Below are positions 7,955 to 17,045 of a DNA stretch of 64,000 nt, in pieces (position 1 is the first letter of the stretch; each line of letters opens with the position of its first letter). This DNA is from Citrobacter youngae (GTDB lineage Bacteria > Pseudomonadota > Gammaproteobacteria > Enterobacterales > Enterobacteriaceae). A program made the position numbers and the translations under genes. The notes under the pieces are model-generated. The model searched no databases. It was not told the DNA's origin and saw nothing but the letters and a program-made list of their open reading frames with translations. The DNA lies in contig NZ_RPOI01000012.1 of NCBI RefSeq assembly GCF_003818115.1, positions 1 through 64,000 on the forward strand. Direction: 5' to 3'.

Positions 7955-9588
7955 GCGTCCTCCTGCATCAACTGGCGGTATTTCATATGGTCCTGATACA
8001 TCTCGTGGAACACCCGATATTTGCGATCGTAGTACTGCTTAATGCGATTGGTCTGCGGGGTGACCGTTTTACCTATCCGGCTCATCGCTGACATTGCTTC
8101 CGGGAAGGTATCGAACACGCCCGCGGCGATAGTTCCCATCATGGCGCCACCCAGCAGCATGGCTTCGCTCTCTTCAGGCAGCAGCATCGCACAGCCGGTG
8201 GCGTTGGCATGCTCCTGAACGAAGATCGGGTTTTTCGTCCCGCCGCCGCTGGCCATAATGGTATCGATGGTATAGCCGCTTTGATTCATCGTTTCAATGA
8301 TATGACGGGTTCCCAGCGCAATGGCCTGAATGGTCGCGAGGTACTGTAACGCCATATCTTCCGGCGTGCGCGACAGCTTCAGTCCGGTGATAGCGCCTGT
8401 GAGCGTTGGGTTGGCGCGCGGTGAACGGTTGCCGTGGAAATAGGGCAGGATGTGCATATCGCGGGTTAAAAATGCGATATCTTCCGGCTCACCGGCCATT
8501 TTACGCAGCAGCGCATTCAGCACTTCATAAATGGTCTGCCCTTGAGATTTCGCCTGGGTCAACAAGGTTTCGTAACAAGGATGCGACTGAATAACGTGGT
8601 CGATTAACGCCCCGGTTGCCGACTGTCCACCTTCGTTAAGCCAGTATTCTGGCAGCACTGCTGAGTAGTAAGGACCCCAAACGCCGCCGATAAAACGCGG
8701 CTCTTTGGAAATCGCCATGTGTCCGGTAGAGGTGCCGCCAATCAGCGCGATACGACGGTCAAAATCCGCCACCTCGCCGGAAACACCGCTTGCGCCGAGC
8801 GTGCCGAGCGTACCGGCGTGGGCATCGATGATCGAGACGCTGACCGCGGTCCCCGGAATCAGCCCCATTTCGCTGGCGGCGCGTGCGGACAGCCCGTGAC
8901 CGAGCGGTTCGCCCATGGTTTTCACGTAGCGACCAATTTTGGCGGCATCATGTTCCAGCAAGTCTTCCAGCCCAATCTGGCGGAAATAGCTGGCATCCCA
9001 TTTGTCTTCATGGCCCATATAGGTCCATTTACACACCGTCGAGCACAGTGAGCGCGTGTCATCGCCCGTTGCGCGCCAGGTCAGGAAATCGGGCAGGTCA
9101 AAGTAGTATCCCGCATTGGCCCAGGTGTTGGGCATATGTTGCTTCAGCCACAGCAGCTTTGGCGTTTGCATTTCCGGTGAGATAATGCCGCCAACGTAGT
9201 CCAGCACCCGGTGGTGCAGGGCGTTGATGCGTTCGGCCTGGGTAATGGCGCGGTGATCCATCCACACAATGATATTCTGTTCGCTGCGCCCGGACGGACT
9301 AATGGTCAGTGGTTTACCTTCTTTGTCCAACACCACCAGTGAACAGGTCGCGTCAAAGCCCAGACCTTTCACCTGGATAGGGTTGATATCCGACTGGTTA
9401 ATCGCATCGCGAACCGCGTTACACACCGCCTGCCAGATGTTATCGGAAGACTGCTCAACAAAATCGGCCTGCGGGCGGTAAATCTCGATGGCCCGACTGG
9501 CCTGGCCGACCATTCTGCCGTTGAGATCAAACACGCCAGCACGGGCGCTTCCGGTTCCGACATCCACACCAATAAAGTAACTTGCCAT
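7951..9588 (-). CDS. FGGY-family carbohydrate kinase (ribulokinase-like)
   Basis: A 545-residue FGGY kinase of the pentulose branch often annotated as D-ribulokinase/YpCarbK-like. The N-terminal actin-like domain begins IGVDVGTGSARAGVFD (ATP phosphate loop). WMDHRA and ETPKLLWLK-like segments (MQTPKLLWLKQH) follow, then IIDAHAGTLGTLGASG carrying the catalytic-type Asp. The C-terminal domain has GGTSTGHM and the adenine-site ASGGGTKNP and LLGGAMMGT. It should phosphorylate a ketopentose or pentitol delivered by the adjacent ABC importer. It follows the last permease gene by 17 bp, with GGAGAAAAAAT before the ATG, and overlaps the isomerase gene. Substrate not identifiable with certainty. Confidence 0.85.
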   Translation of the reverse strand: MASYFIGVDVGTGSARAGVFDLNGRMVGQASRAIEIYRPQADFVEQSSDNIWQAVCNAVRDAINQSDINPIQVKGLGFDATCSLVVLDKEGKPLTISPSGRSEQNIIVWMDHRAITQAERINALHHRVLDYVGGIISPEMQTPKLLWLKQHMPNTWANAGYYFDLPDFLTWRATGDDTRSLCSTVCKWTYMGHEDKWDASYFRQIGLEDLLEHDAAKIGRYVKTMGEPLGHGLSARAASEMGLIPGTAVSVSIIDAHAGTLGTLGASGVSGEVADFDRRIALIGGTSTGHMAISKEPRFIGGVWGPYYSAVLPEYWLNEGGQSATGALIDHVIQSHPCYETLLTQAKSQGQTIYEVLNALLRKMAGEPEDIAFLTRDMHILPYFHGNRSPRANPTLTGAITGLKLSRTPEDMALQYLATIQAIALGTRHIIETMNQSGYTIDTIMASGGGTKNPIFVQEHANATGCAMLLPEESEAMLLGGAMMGTIAAGVFDTFPEAMSAMSRIGKTVTPQTNRIKQYYDRKYRVFHEMYQDHMKYRQLMQEDA

Positions 9589-9605
9589 AATTTTTTCTCC
9601 TGAAA

Positions 9606-10559
9606 TCAGGCTTTACGATTCTGTAATGCGATAAAGAGGATCAGCACCGCGCCCCACAGCGCCATCGTCAGATAGCTGCTGACCCCCAGCAAGTTAAGGC
9701 CGCTTTCCAGCATTTGCAGCACAATCAGCGCCAGGACCAGGCCGATAATGCGTCCGAAGCCGCCATCCGGATTGATGCCGCCGAGTACGGAGGCAAGGAT
9801 GGTGACCAGCAGGTAGGACTCACCGTATCCGGCTTTTGCCGAGTTAAATTTCGCCATCATCAAAATGGCGGCGACCCAGCCGAGCAGGGCTGAAATAACG
9901 TACACGGAAATTTGTACCCGCACGGTATTCACGCCGCTGTAGCGGGTAGCTTGTTCATTGGAACCGACGAGATACAGGCTGCGCCCCAGCGTGGTGTGCT
10001 CCAGCAGTACCCATAGCAGGATTGCCACCAGGAAAAAGAGCAACAGCGCCACCGGAATACCCGCAATCGTGGCGTTGCCAAGGTACTGAATGGCGGTCGG
10101 GAAACCCGAAATCACCGTCCCGTTGGAGAGCAGAATATTCAGCCCGGAGATAAGCGTCATCGTGCCGAGGGTGGCGAGAATCGGTGAGACGCCGACCCAG
10201 GCAATCAGTGCGCCGTTGAGCGTGCCGATAGCCACCGCCACGGCAGCCCCTGCCAGCAGCGCCAGCACCAGAAACAGCGGGTTATCCGGATGGGTGACGA
10301 TAATCGCCGCCATCACCAGCGAGCAGGCGTTCGCCCCGGCAATAATTGACAGGTTAATGCCGCCGGTCAGCATGGTCATACCCATCCCGAGGGCCAGCAT
10401 GCCGAGGATCGGTAACTGTGAGCCTATCGACTGGAAGTTAGCGACGCTAAAAAAACGGCTGCCGAGCAGGGCTGAGAAAACCAGGGCGACGACCACAATA
10501 ATGACGCATTGCAGACGAATGATGGCATCACCGGGTAAAAATCTGGCGATTGTTTTCAT
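9606..10559 (-). CDS. Sugar ABC transporter permease (RbsC/YphD type), second copy
   Basis: A 317-residue inner-membrane permease of the carbohydrate-uptake-2 family, with about 8-10 hydrophobic helices. I chose the ATG at 10557-10559, which has GGGAGC 6 bases upstream and lies directly after the stop of the preceding permease; an upstream extension would overlap that gene. Family marks are LGMLALGMGMTMLTGGINLS near residue 60-80 and the cytoplasmic NEQATRYSGVNTVRVQISVY loop, followed by the ILASVLGGINPDGGFG segment. It probably pairs with the other permease as a heterodimer around one ATPase dimer. Confidence 0.9.
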   Translation of the reverse strand: MKTIARFLPGDAIIRLQCVIIVVVALVFSALLGSRFFSVANFQSIGSQLPILGMLALGMGMTMLTGGINLSIIAGANACSLVMAAIIVTHPDNPLFLVLALLAGAAVAVAIGTLNGALIAWVGVSPILATLGTMTLISGLNILLSNGTVISGFPTAIQYLGNATIAGIPVALLLFFLVAILLWVLLEHTTLGRSLYLVGSNEQATRYSGVNTVRVQISVYVISALLGWVAAILMMAKFNSAKAGYGESYLLVTILASVLGGINPDGGFGRIIGLVLALIVLQMLESGLNLLGVSSYLTMALWGAVLILFIALQNRKA

Positions 10560-10560
10560 C

Positions 10561-11550
10561 TCAAAGCTCCCTTGCCAGTTTGCGTTTTTCGTTCCAGGCC
10601 GTGGCACTGATGCTGACCAGGATAATGGCGCCGCTGAATACGGTGTGCCAGTAAGAGGAGACGCTGAGTAGCGTCAGACCATTTTGTAAGAAGGCGAGTA
10701 AGACAACGCCGAGCAGGGTTCCGGTCAACGTACCGCGCCCGCCGCTCATGCTGGTTCCGCCGAGTACGACCGCCGCCAGCACCGTCAGCTCAAAGCCGAG
10801 CAGCGAATTGGGTGCAACTGACTGGGTGATTTGCGCCTGAACCACGGCCGCAACACCTGCCAGAATGCCCATATAGCCATACACGTAGAAATGCAGCTTC
10901 AGCAGATTCAGCCCCAGGCGTGAGGCCGCGTCGCGGTTGCCGCCCATGGCGTAAACCTGACGGCCAAGACGGGTATAGTTCATCAGCACTGCGGTAAAGA
11001 CGATCACCGCCGCCAGGCACAGCAGGGGCAGGGTCAGGCCGTAGTCGTAGCCATCTGCCGCGGTGAAGGAGAACCAGTTAATGCCGTTCATAAACCAGTC
11101 AGGGAAACCGTACAGCCAGGTGCCTTTGGTGGCGTATACCAGCAGGCCGTAGTAGACGTTCAGCGTGGCGATGGTAATGATGATTGCCGGAACGCGCAGC
11201 CAGTAGACCAGGAAGCCATTAATCAGTCCAAGCAGCAGGCCCACCGCAATCGCAATGGTTAACGCCAGAGCGAAGTTGCCGCCGTGGCCGATCACCCAAC
11301 TGGCCATCGCATACTGGGCAATCGCGGTCATCGCCGGAAATGAGATATCGATCCCGCCGGAAATCAGCACCACAAACAGCCCACAGGCAAGGATGCCGAG
11401 AATCGCGTAGCTGGTGGCCACATCCGTCAGGTTCCCCAAAGACAAGAACTCGTCGGTGCTGATGCTCAGCCCAACCGCCAGCGCCACGACCAGCAGGCCC
11501 AGCCAGAATTCATGTTGCCCGATTAAACGGGACAGATGCATCTTATTCAT
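10561..11550 (-). CDS. Sugar ABC transporter permease (RbsC/YphD type), first copy
   Basis: A 329-residue integral membrane permease homologous to RbsC. Visible are the GILACGLFVVLISGGIDISFP stretch (residues about 50-70), the NRDAASRLGLNLLKLHFYVY loop, and AVVLGGTSMSGGRGT, the CUT2-family EAA-like region. It precedes the second permease without a gap and overlaps the end of the ATPase gene by 8 bases, so the transporter genes are tightly coupled. Two different permeases next to one ATPase recall AI-2 (LsrCD) and rhamnose importers. Confidence 0.9.
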   Translation of the reverse strand: MNKMHLSRLIGQHEFWLGLLVVALAVGLSISTDEFLSLGNLTDVATSYAILGILACGLFVVLISGGIDISFPAMTAIAQYAMASWVIGHGGNFALALTIAIAVGLLLGLINGFLVYWLRVPAIIITIATLNVYYGLLVYATKGTWLYGFPDWFMNGINWFSFTAADGYDYGLTLPLLCLAAVIVFTAVLMNYTRLGRQVYAMGGNRDAASRLGLNLLKLHFYVYGYMGILAGVAAVVQAQITQSVAPNSLLGFELTVLAAVVLGGTSMSGGRGTLTGTLLGVVLLAFLQNGLTLLSVSSYWHTVFSGAIILVSISATAWNEKRKLAREL

Positions 11551-13051
11551 TGATTACCTCGACCACTTCAGCAATCTCCTCTTCACGGCAGTGATGAGGA
11601 TTAAATTCCGCCACCAGCCTGCCGCGACGCATCACCAGCACGCGGTGGCTGTTGTAATACGCTTCCGGGATTTCATCGCAAATCATCAGCACCGCCATAC
11701 CTTGTTCCGCTAAATCGCGGGCGATCTGGTAAATGCCCTCTTTGTTGGCGATATCCACGCCTACGGTAGGCGAGTCGAGGATCAGAATGCGGGGATTGGT
11801 CGCCACCCATTTGGCAATGGCGATGCGCTGGGCATTCCCGCCGGAAAGCGTTTTGACCGGCAGGTGCGGATCGGACACCTTGATATTTAGCTCGCGGATC
11901 AAATCGGCGACCAGCTTTTGCGCTTTATGGTGATCGAGCAGGCCGCTGCCGGTATGCAGCTGATCAAAGACCGTGACGATGGTGTTGTCGTAAATCGACT
12001 GCTCCATGATCAGCCCCTGCGTCAGGCGATCTTCTGAGACATAGCCGATCCCGTGTTTGATGGCGTCATGGTTATTACGAAGCGTGACCGGCTGACCGTT
12101 AATACGCATCTCGCCGCTTTCCGGGTGTGTCATGCCAAACAGGCTCAAACAAAGCTCGGTACGCCCGGCGCCCAACAGGCCGACAATTGAGACAATCTCG
12201 CCGCCGTGTAGCGACAGATTAATGTTCTGGTATTTGCCTCTGCGGCTGAGGTTGCGCAGCTCCAGCAGGGGCTCTCGATCGTCGAATGATTTCTCCGGCA
12301 GCGGGCTGTAGTGGAAGCGTTGTCCGGTCATCAGGAAAGCCAGCTCGTGACTGTCCAGTTCGCTGGCAGGATATGTACCCACCAGTTTGCCGTCGCGCAT
12401 CACGCTGATACGGTCTGCCACTTCCATTACTTCATCCAGACGATGGCTGACAAACACCACGCAAATACCGGCCGCTTTCAGTTCGTTAACCACCTTCAGC
12501 AGGCCATTGACCTCCTGGCGGGTTAGCGAGGCGGTGGGCTCGTCCATAATCACCAGACGCGCATCGGCGGCAATCGCCCGGCAAATGGCGACCAGCTGTC
12601 GATCAGCAATCGAGAGTTTTTCTACTTTTTTATCGGGATCGATATTCACCCCGATACGTTTCATGGCGGCCAGCGCCTGCTGTTTCATAGCGCCACGACG
12701 CACCCAGATATCGCCGCCAGGAAGGTAGCGGTTAACCGCAATATTTTCCGCGACGCTAAAGTTGGGGAACAACGACAGGTCCTGATAAATAACCTGAATG
12801 CCGTAGTGGGACGAAAGCTGCGGCGTCAGGTGATGGAACAATTTTCCGTCGAGTAAAATCTGCGCGCCTTTTTCCGGGTGATAAACCCCGGAGATCACTT
12901 TAATAATGGTGCTTTTACCACAGCCGTTTTGACCCGCCAGACAGTGAACTTCGCCTTTTCTCAGCGTCAGATTCACGTTATCCAGCGCCAGCACGCCCGG
13001 GAATTGTTTGCTGATATTCTCAAGAGTGATAAATGCGGTGGTGTCTGTCAT
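11543..13051 (-). CDS. Sugar ABC transporter ATP-binding protein (RbsA/YphE type)
   Basis: A 502-residue tandem ATPase of the CUT2 family. The first nucleotide-binding domain has Walker A GQNGCGKST, signature-region LSIADRQLV and Walker B LVIMDEPTA. The second has the degenerate phosphate loop GLLGAGRTE, the signature LSGGNAQRIAIAKW and Walker B ILILDSPTVGVD. That degenerate second site is usual for RbsA. The ATG at 13049-13051 is preferred over a TTG six bases upstream; AGGGG lies upstream. It energises uptake by the two downstream permeases. Gene order (binding protein, ATPase, permease, permease, kinase, isomerase) defines a catabolic operon. Confidence 0.92.
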   Translation of the reverse strand: MTDTTAFITLENISKQFPGVLALDNVNLTLRKGEVHCLAGQNGCGKSTIIKVISGVYHPEKGAQILLDGKLFHHLTPQLSSHYGIQVIYQDLSLFPNFSVAENIAVNRYLPGGDIWVRRGAMKQQALAAMKRIGVNIDPDKKVEKLSIADRQLVAICRAIAADARLVIMDEPTASLTRQEVNGLLKVVNELKAAGICVVFVSHRLDEVMEVADRISVMRDGKLVGTYPASELDSHELAFLMTGQRFHYSPLPEKSFDDREPLLELRNLSRRGKYQNINLSLHGGEIVSIVGLLGAGRTELCLSLFGMTHPESGEMRINGQPVTLRNNHDAIKHGIGYVSEDRLTQGLIMEQSIYDNTIVTVFDQLHTGSGLLDHHKAQKLVADLIRELNIKVSDPHLPVKTLSGGNAQRIAIAKWVATNPRILILDSPTVGVDIANKEGIYQIARDLAEQGMAVLMICDEIPEAYYNSHRVLVMRRGRLVAEFNPHHCREEEIAEVVEVINE

Positions 13052-13155
13052 GGACAATACCCCTGCGAGCGTCCTGACGGACGCTGAGTGTTAGTTTGGT
13101 GGATAGCGCCGACCAGACGGTCGGCGTTATGGTTTCCCTGGTGTTGGCAAAAGCC

Positions 13156-14139
13156 TTAGAAACCGAGTGACTGTGCGTTGTCTTTGGTGACTTCGAGGAT
13201 CTTGTTAAAGCGGATCACTTTCTTCTCCGTGTCGATATCGGCTTTCCCTAAACCGTCGATACTCAGATCTGCATTGACTTCTTTGCCCTGCAACAGCTGA
13301 TCGGCAACCGTTACCAGCGCATAGCCCGCATCTTTTGGATCCCACAGCAGCGCTTTTTTGATATCACCGCGCATCAGGTAAGGCGCAGCTTGTGCTGGCA
13401 TGGCGATCCCGACAACGGCGATCTTATCTTTGGCGCGTTTTTTCTGCACAGCCTGACCCGCCCCAATTGGACCCAGTGAGCCGAAGCCGATAATGCCCTT
13501 CATCTGCGGATAGGTTTTCATCAGATCCAGCGTTGTGGCGTAGGATTTATCGATGCTTTCCGCGACCGGCAGGCGTGAAGTGACCTCGAACATTTCCGGA
13601 TATTTTTCTTTCTGGTACTTAATTGCATAATCCGCCCACGCATTATGCAGTGGGACCGTCAGCGAACCGACATAGATGGCATAACCCCCTTTGCCGCCCA
13701 TGTTTTTTGCTAGCTCATCAACGTTGGCCTGCGCGTATTTTTCACTGTCGATGGTTTCGATATCCCACTGACCGATTTGCTCGTCCGGGGATTCGTGCGT
13801 CAGGACCACAATGCCTTTCTCGCGCGCTTTTTTCAGTACCGGCTCAAGAACCTTGGCATCGTTTGGTACCACGATGATTGCGTTGACGTTTTTGGCGATC
13901 AGATCCTCAATCACTTTGACCTGCTGTGCCGGGTCCGGCGTAGACGGACCGGTCTGGTAAGCGTTCACATCCAGTTTTTTTGCTGCTTCGTTAACACCGG
14001 TTTCCATGCGGTTAAACCAGGGAATACCGGTGACTTTGGCAACCACAGCAATTTCATATTTTTCCGCCGCAAAGGACGTGCCGGACAACATGCATGCAGA
14101 AACCAGGGTTGCACTGAGTAATGCGAGTTTGAATTTCAT
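13156..14139 (-). CDS. Periplasmic sugar-binding protein (peripla_BP_4)
   Basis: A 327-residue secreted protein. The N-terminal signal peptide has a KFK start, a hydrophobic core and a predicted cut after SFAA, leaving EKYEIAVV as the first strand. The rest is a type-I periplasmic binding fold with GIPWFNRMETGVNEAAKKL, ...NAIIVVPNDAKVLEPVLKKAREKGIVV-type Rossmann repeats, and a second lobe with GIIGFGSLGPIGAGQAV. Resemblance is to LsrB/RhaS-type ligand-binding proteins rather than RbsB, but the ligand cannot be read off. It is the first gene of the operon; 104 bp separate it from the ATPase gene, a gap common behind highly expressed binding-protein genes. Confidence 0.9.
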   Translation of the reverse strand: MKFKLALLSATLVSACMLSGTSFAAEKYEIAVVAKVTGIPWFNRMETGVNEAAKKLDVNAYQTGPSTPDPAQQVKVIEDLIAKNVNAIIVVPNDAKVLEPVLKKAREKGIVVLTHESPDEQIGQWDIETIDSEKYAQANVDELAKNMGGKGGYAIYVGSLTVPLHNAWADYAIKYQKEKYPEMFEVTSRLPVAESIDKSYATTLDLMKTYPQMKGIIGFGSLGPIGAGQAVQKKRAKDKIAVVGIAMPAQAAPYLMRGDIKKALLWDPKDAGYALVTVADQLLQGKEVNADLSIDGLGKADIDTEKKVIRFNKILEVTKDNAQSLGF

Positions 14140-14559
14140 AGTTGTACCTTTCGTAGGGGGCAGGACATGTCACGGCGTGAAGTTAACAACGAATGGAAGA
14201 GGGAATGAATCATAAGTTTGGAGAATGTGATATACGCCCATTATTGTGAATTTATGGAAACAAAATGGTTAATAATTGGTTAAATTTGCATGGTTTTACA
14301 TTCAAATGTTCAAATTAAGTGTTAATTAAGCATTAAAATGAAACTGTTAATTAACATTTTATTATCATTTGACTTAGGCTTTGACGCCGAAAAGGTGTTT
14401 GGGTGGAATTTCCCGAAGAAGAAATTATCGAAATTGAGAACTGAATCGATACCGGAAAAGGGTGCTCAATATTTTTTCGTTCAATGGTATCCTCGGCACA
14501 CTTGCGCCAAATACGGCATCATTATTTGTGGCGGTGTTGATTTTTAACGTGGAGAACTC
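14140..14559. promoter_or_regulatory. Divergent control region with GTTAATTAA repeats
   Basis: This 420-bp gap lies between the divergent sugar operon (minus) and metal-export pair (plus). Its middle is strongly AT-rich. GTTAATTAAG at 14321-14330 and GTTAATTAAC at 14346-14355 form a direct repeat 25 bp apart, with related TTAATAATTGG upstream, which looks like an operator pair. A TGTGATATA half-site near 14227 may be part of a CRP site for the sugar operon. No regulator gene lies beside it in this window. No coding sequence was recognised. Confidence 0.4.
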
Positions 14560-15198
14560 ATGCAAGGCGTTAAACGTATCATTATGACGTGGTTTCTCGT
14601 AGTTCTGTCCTTTGGCGCAGGTGCGCATCCCCATAGCTTTATTCATCTGAAAACTGAAGTTGTGAGCGAGAATGATCGGTTCGTCGCGCTGAAAATGCGC
14701 TGGACGATGGATGAAATCACTTCGGCCGATCTGCTTTACGATGCGGGGAATGCCAAACCTGGTGATGAAATTTGGAAAAAACTGGCGGCGGAAGTGATGG
14801 CCAACGTTCTCGGGCAGCACTATTTCACCGAAGTGTGGCACGATGGGAAAAAGGTAAAGTTTAAAAACAGACCGACGGAATATGGCATGGAGCGTGAAGA
14901 ACACCAGGCGGTGCTGACGTTCGTTCTGCCGCTGGCCGAAGCTCAACCACTGAGCGGTCAAAAATATACTATTTCAACCTTCGATCCGACCTACTACGTC
15001 GATATGAGCTATGACAAAGACAGCGACGCCCGGCTTTCGCAGACCATAAGCCAGCAATGCCATATTTCAGTGCATACGCCGACGCCGAATGAACACATGT
15101 TGAGCTTTGCGCAGTCGCTGGATAAAGAAGACGCACCGCCGGAGGATATGGAGTTGGGTAAACAGTTTGCACAGACGGTGACGCTGCAATGTCAGTAG
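14560..15198 (+). CDS. DUF1007 periplasmic protein of a metal-export pair
   Basis: A 212-residue exported protein of the DUF1007 family. The N-terminus is a hydrophobic signal ending GAGAHPHSFIHL; the HPHSF motif is the family hallmark and probably a metal ligand. The middle has MRWTMDEITSADLLYD and the C-terminal half VLTFVLPLAEAQ and DPTYYVDM. DUF1007 proteins are commonly encoded next to NicO-type nickel/cobalt or zinc exporters, as here, where its end overlaps the next gene by 10 bases. The function is probably accessory to metal efflux, but the biochemistry is unknown. The pair occupies the position where K-12 has yfhR. Confidence 0.8.
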   Translation: MQGVKRIIMTWFLVVLSFGAGAHPHSFIHLKTEVVSENDRFVALKMRWTMDEITSADLLYDAGNAKPGDEIWKKLAAEVMANVLGQHYFTEVWHDGKKVKFKNRPTEYGMEREEHQAVLTFVLPLAEAQPLSGQKYTISTFDPTYYVDMSYDKDSDARLSQTISQQCHISVHTPTPNEHMLSFAQSLDKEDAPPEDMELGKQFAQTVTLQCQ

Positions 15199-16169
15199 TT
15201 TATCAACAACGCGCAGCCAGACGCCGCTGGCTCACGCTATGGCCGCTGGCGGTCTTTTTGTTGCTGGCGACAGGCGGGGTGTTGTGGTTATGGCAGGCCT
15301 GGCCGCAGGTGATGATGCAAAGTGTCGTCTGGCAGCGCGACGTTAACCAGCAGATGAGCGGGTTGCTGAAAGCGGTTGCCGCGAACCCCACACGTGCGGG
15401 CGGATCTCTGCTGTTGTTTAGCTTTATATATGGGGTATTGCACGCATTGGGGCCGGGGCACGGCAAAATCGTCATCACGACCTGGCTTGCGACGCATCCG
15501 TCGAAACTCAAGTCGAGCATTGGGCTGACGCTGGCGTCTTCCCTATTGCAAGGGCTGGTGGCAATAGGACTGGTGGTTGTAGTCCTCACCGTCTTGCAAC
15601 TGCCTGCCCGACAGCTGCATATGAGCAGTTTCTGGCTGGAGAAAGGAAGTTATGCGCTGGTTGGCGTGTTGGGTGTTTTATTGTGTGTCCGTGCGCTAAA
15701 GAAATTGCGCCAGCTGCTGATGCGCCCGAAATTCACCGCCTTTACGCCGCACCATGTGCATCACGAGGGCTGCGGCTGCGGGCATCAGCATTTGCCCAAC
15801 CCGGAACAACTGCAAAGCGGTGATGACTGGCGCGCCCGGTTGATGATTATTCTCTCTATGGGCATGCGCCCATGCTCTGGCGCAATTATGGTGCTGCTGT
15901 TCAGTAAAGTGGTTGGTGTCTTTAGCTGGGGTATGGCGTCGGCGTTGGCGATGGCGGCAGGAACCTCTTTGACGATTACGTCACTGGCTCTGCTGGTACA
16001 CAGTTTTCGCTCGCTGGCGGTGAGAATTAGCGGGCATAAAGCGCCGGTGCTGTGGCGGCAAATCGGATGGACAACGCTGGCGTTAGCCGGTGGTGCGGTG
16101 CTTATTGTTGCTGCGATAGTGATGTGGATGAGCGCGGTGCCGGTAGGGCGAGGGATAAGACCGTTTTAG
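15189..16169 (+). CDS. NicO-family nickel/cobalt (or zinc) exporter
   Basis: A 326-residue membrane protein with about seven hydrophobic segments. NicO/RcnA family features are HALGPGHGKIVITTWLATHP (near residue 95-115), a His- and Cys-rich cytoplasmic loop HHVHHEGCGCGHQH (near residue 190), and GMRPCSGAIMVLLFS. RcnA-type proteins export Ni(II) and Co(II) from the cytoplasm; related members have been linked to zinc. It is translationally coupled to the DUF1007 gene and is followed by a REP sequence. No RcnR-like repressor is visible nearby, so regulation is unknown. Confidence 0.88.
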   Translation: MSVVYQQRAARRRWLTLWPLAVFLLLATGGVLWLWQAWPQVMMQSVVWQRDVNQQMSGLLKAVAANPTRAGGSLLLFSFIYGVLHALGPGHGKIVITTWLATHPSKLKSSIGLTLASSLLQGLVAIGLVVVVLTVLQLPARQLHMSSFWLEKGSYALVGVLGVLLCVRALKKLRQLLMRPKFTAFTPHHVHHEGCGCGHQHLPNPEQLQSGDDWRARLMIILSMGMRPCSGAIMVLLFSKVVGVFSWGMASALAMAAGTSLTITSLALLVHSFRSLAVRISGHKAPVLWRQIGWTTLALAGGAVLIVAAIVMWMSAVPVGRGIRPF

Positions 16170-16194
16170 GTTAGTGAGCGGAATGGTATGACTT

Positions 16195-16232
16195 GTAGGC
16201 CGGATAAGACGCGAAAGCGTCGCATCCGGCAC
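16195..16232. repeat. REP (palindromic unit)
   Basis: An enterobacterial REP between the exporter gene and the convergent suhB gene. The stem is GCCGGATAAGACGC with the return arm GCGTCGCATCCGGC and a GAAA loop. It can protect 3' ends of both transcripts. Confidence 0.9.
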
Positions 16233-16241
16233 CACAGCAGA

Positions 16242-17045
16242 TTAACGCTTCAGCGCATCGCTCAGTTCGTCACGCATGTTAGCCAACATGGCTTTAACAA
16301 CGCGCGGGTTACCTGCAACGATGTTGCCGGTTGCCAGGTAGTTATGACCACCGGTGAAGTCGCAAACCAGTGCGCCAGCTTCACGCGCAATCAGCTCACC
16401 TGCTGCGAAATCCCATGGTTTCAGACCGATTTCGAAGTAACCGTCAACGCGCGCAGCGGCAACGTAAGCCAGATCCAGCGCAGCAGAACCTGTGCGGCGG
16501 AAGTCAGCGCACTCGGTAAACATTTTGCCAAGAATTTTCATGTAAGAAGCGGCGTGCTGCTTCGCTTTGAACGGGAAACCGGTGGCGATGATGGTGCCGT
16601 CCAGATCGCGGGCGGTGCTGCCACGCAGACGATAGCCGTTCAGCTGTGCGCCCTGGCCGCGAGTGGCGGTGAACAGTTCGTTACGCATTGGATCGTAAAC
16701 AACGGCGACTTCAGTACGGCCTTTAATGCGTACTGCGATAGATACCGCGAAGTGCGGCAGACGTTTTACGAAGTTGGTAGTGCCATCCAGTGGATCGATA
16801 ACCCATTGAACATCCTGATCTTCACCTGCGTGCTCACCGCTTTCTTCGGTGATGATGGTGTGCTGTGGGTAAGATTTGCGAATAGTTTCGATAATAATCG
16901 CTTCGGCGGCTTTATCGACGTTAGTCACGAAATCATTGCTGCCTTTCTGGCTGGTTTCTACAGAGTCTGGGGTTTCGTAGTGTTTGGCAATTACATTACC
17001 CGCCTTGCGCGCTGCGCGCACGGCGATGGTCAGCATCGGATGCAT
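16242..17045 (-). CDS. suhB: Inositol-1-monophosphatase / Nus factor SuhB
   Basis: A 267-residue protein, the usual SuhB length. Metal-binding motifs of the family are EESG (residues about 67-70), DPLDGTTNF (about 84-92) and WDFAAGELI (about 212-220). SuhB hydrolyses myo-inositol-1-phosphate with Mg2+ and, in E. coli, also takes part in rRNA antitermination complexes. It is transcribed divergently from trmJ from a 118-bp shared promoter region and ends close to a REP. Confidence 0.97.
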   Translation of the reverse strand: MHPMLTIAVRAARKAGNVIAKHYETPDSVETSQKGSNDFVTNVDKAAEAIIIETIRKSYPQHTIITEESGEHAGEDQDVQWVIDPLDGTTNFVKRLPHFAVSIAVRIKGRTEVAVVYDPMRNELFTATRGQGAQLNGYRLRGSTARDLDGTIIATGFPFKAKQHAASYMKILGKMFTECADFRRTGSAALDLAYVAAARVDGYFEIGLKPWDFAAGELIAREAGALVCDFTGGHNYLATGNIVAGNPRVVKAMLANMRDELSDALKR

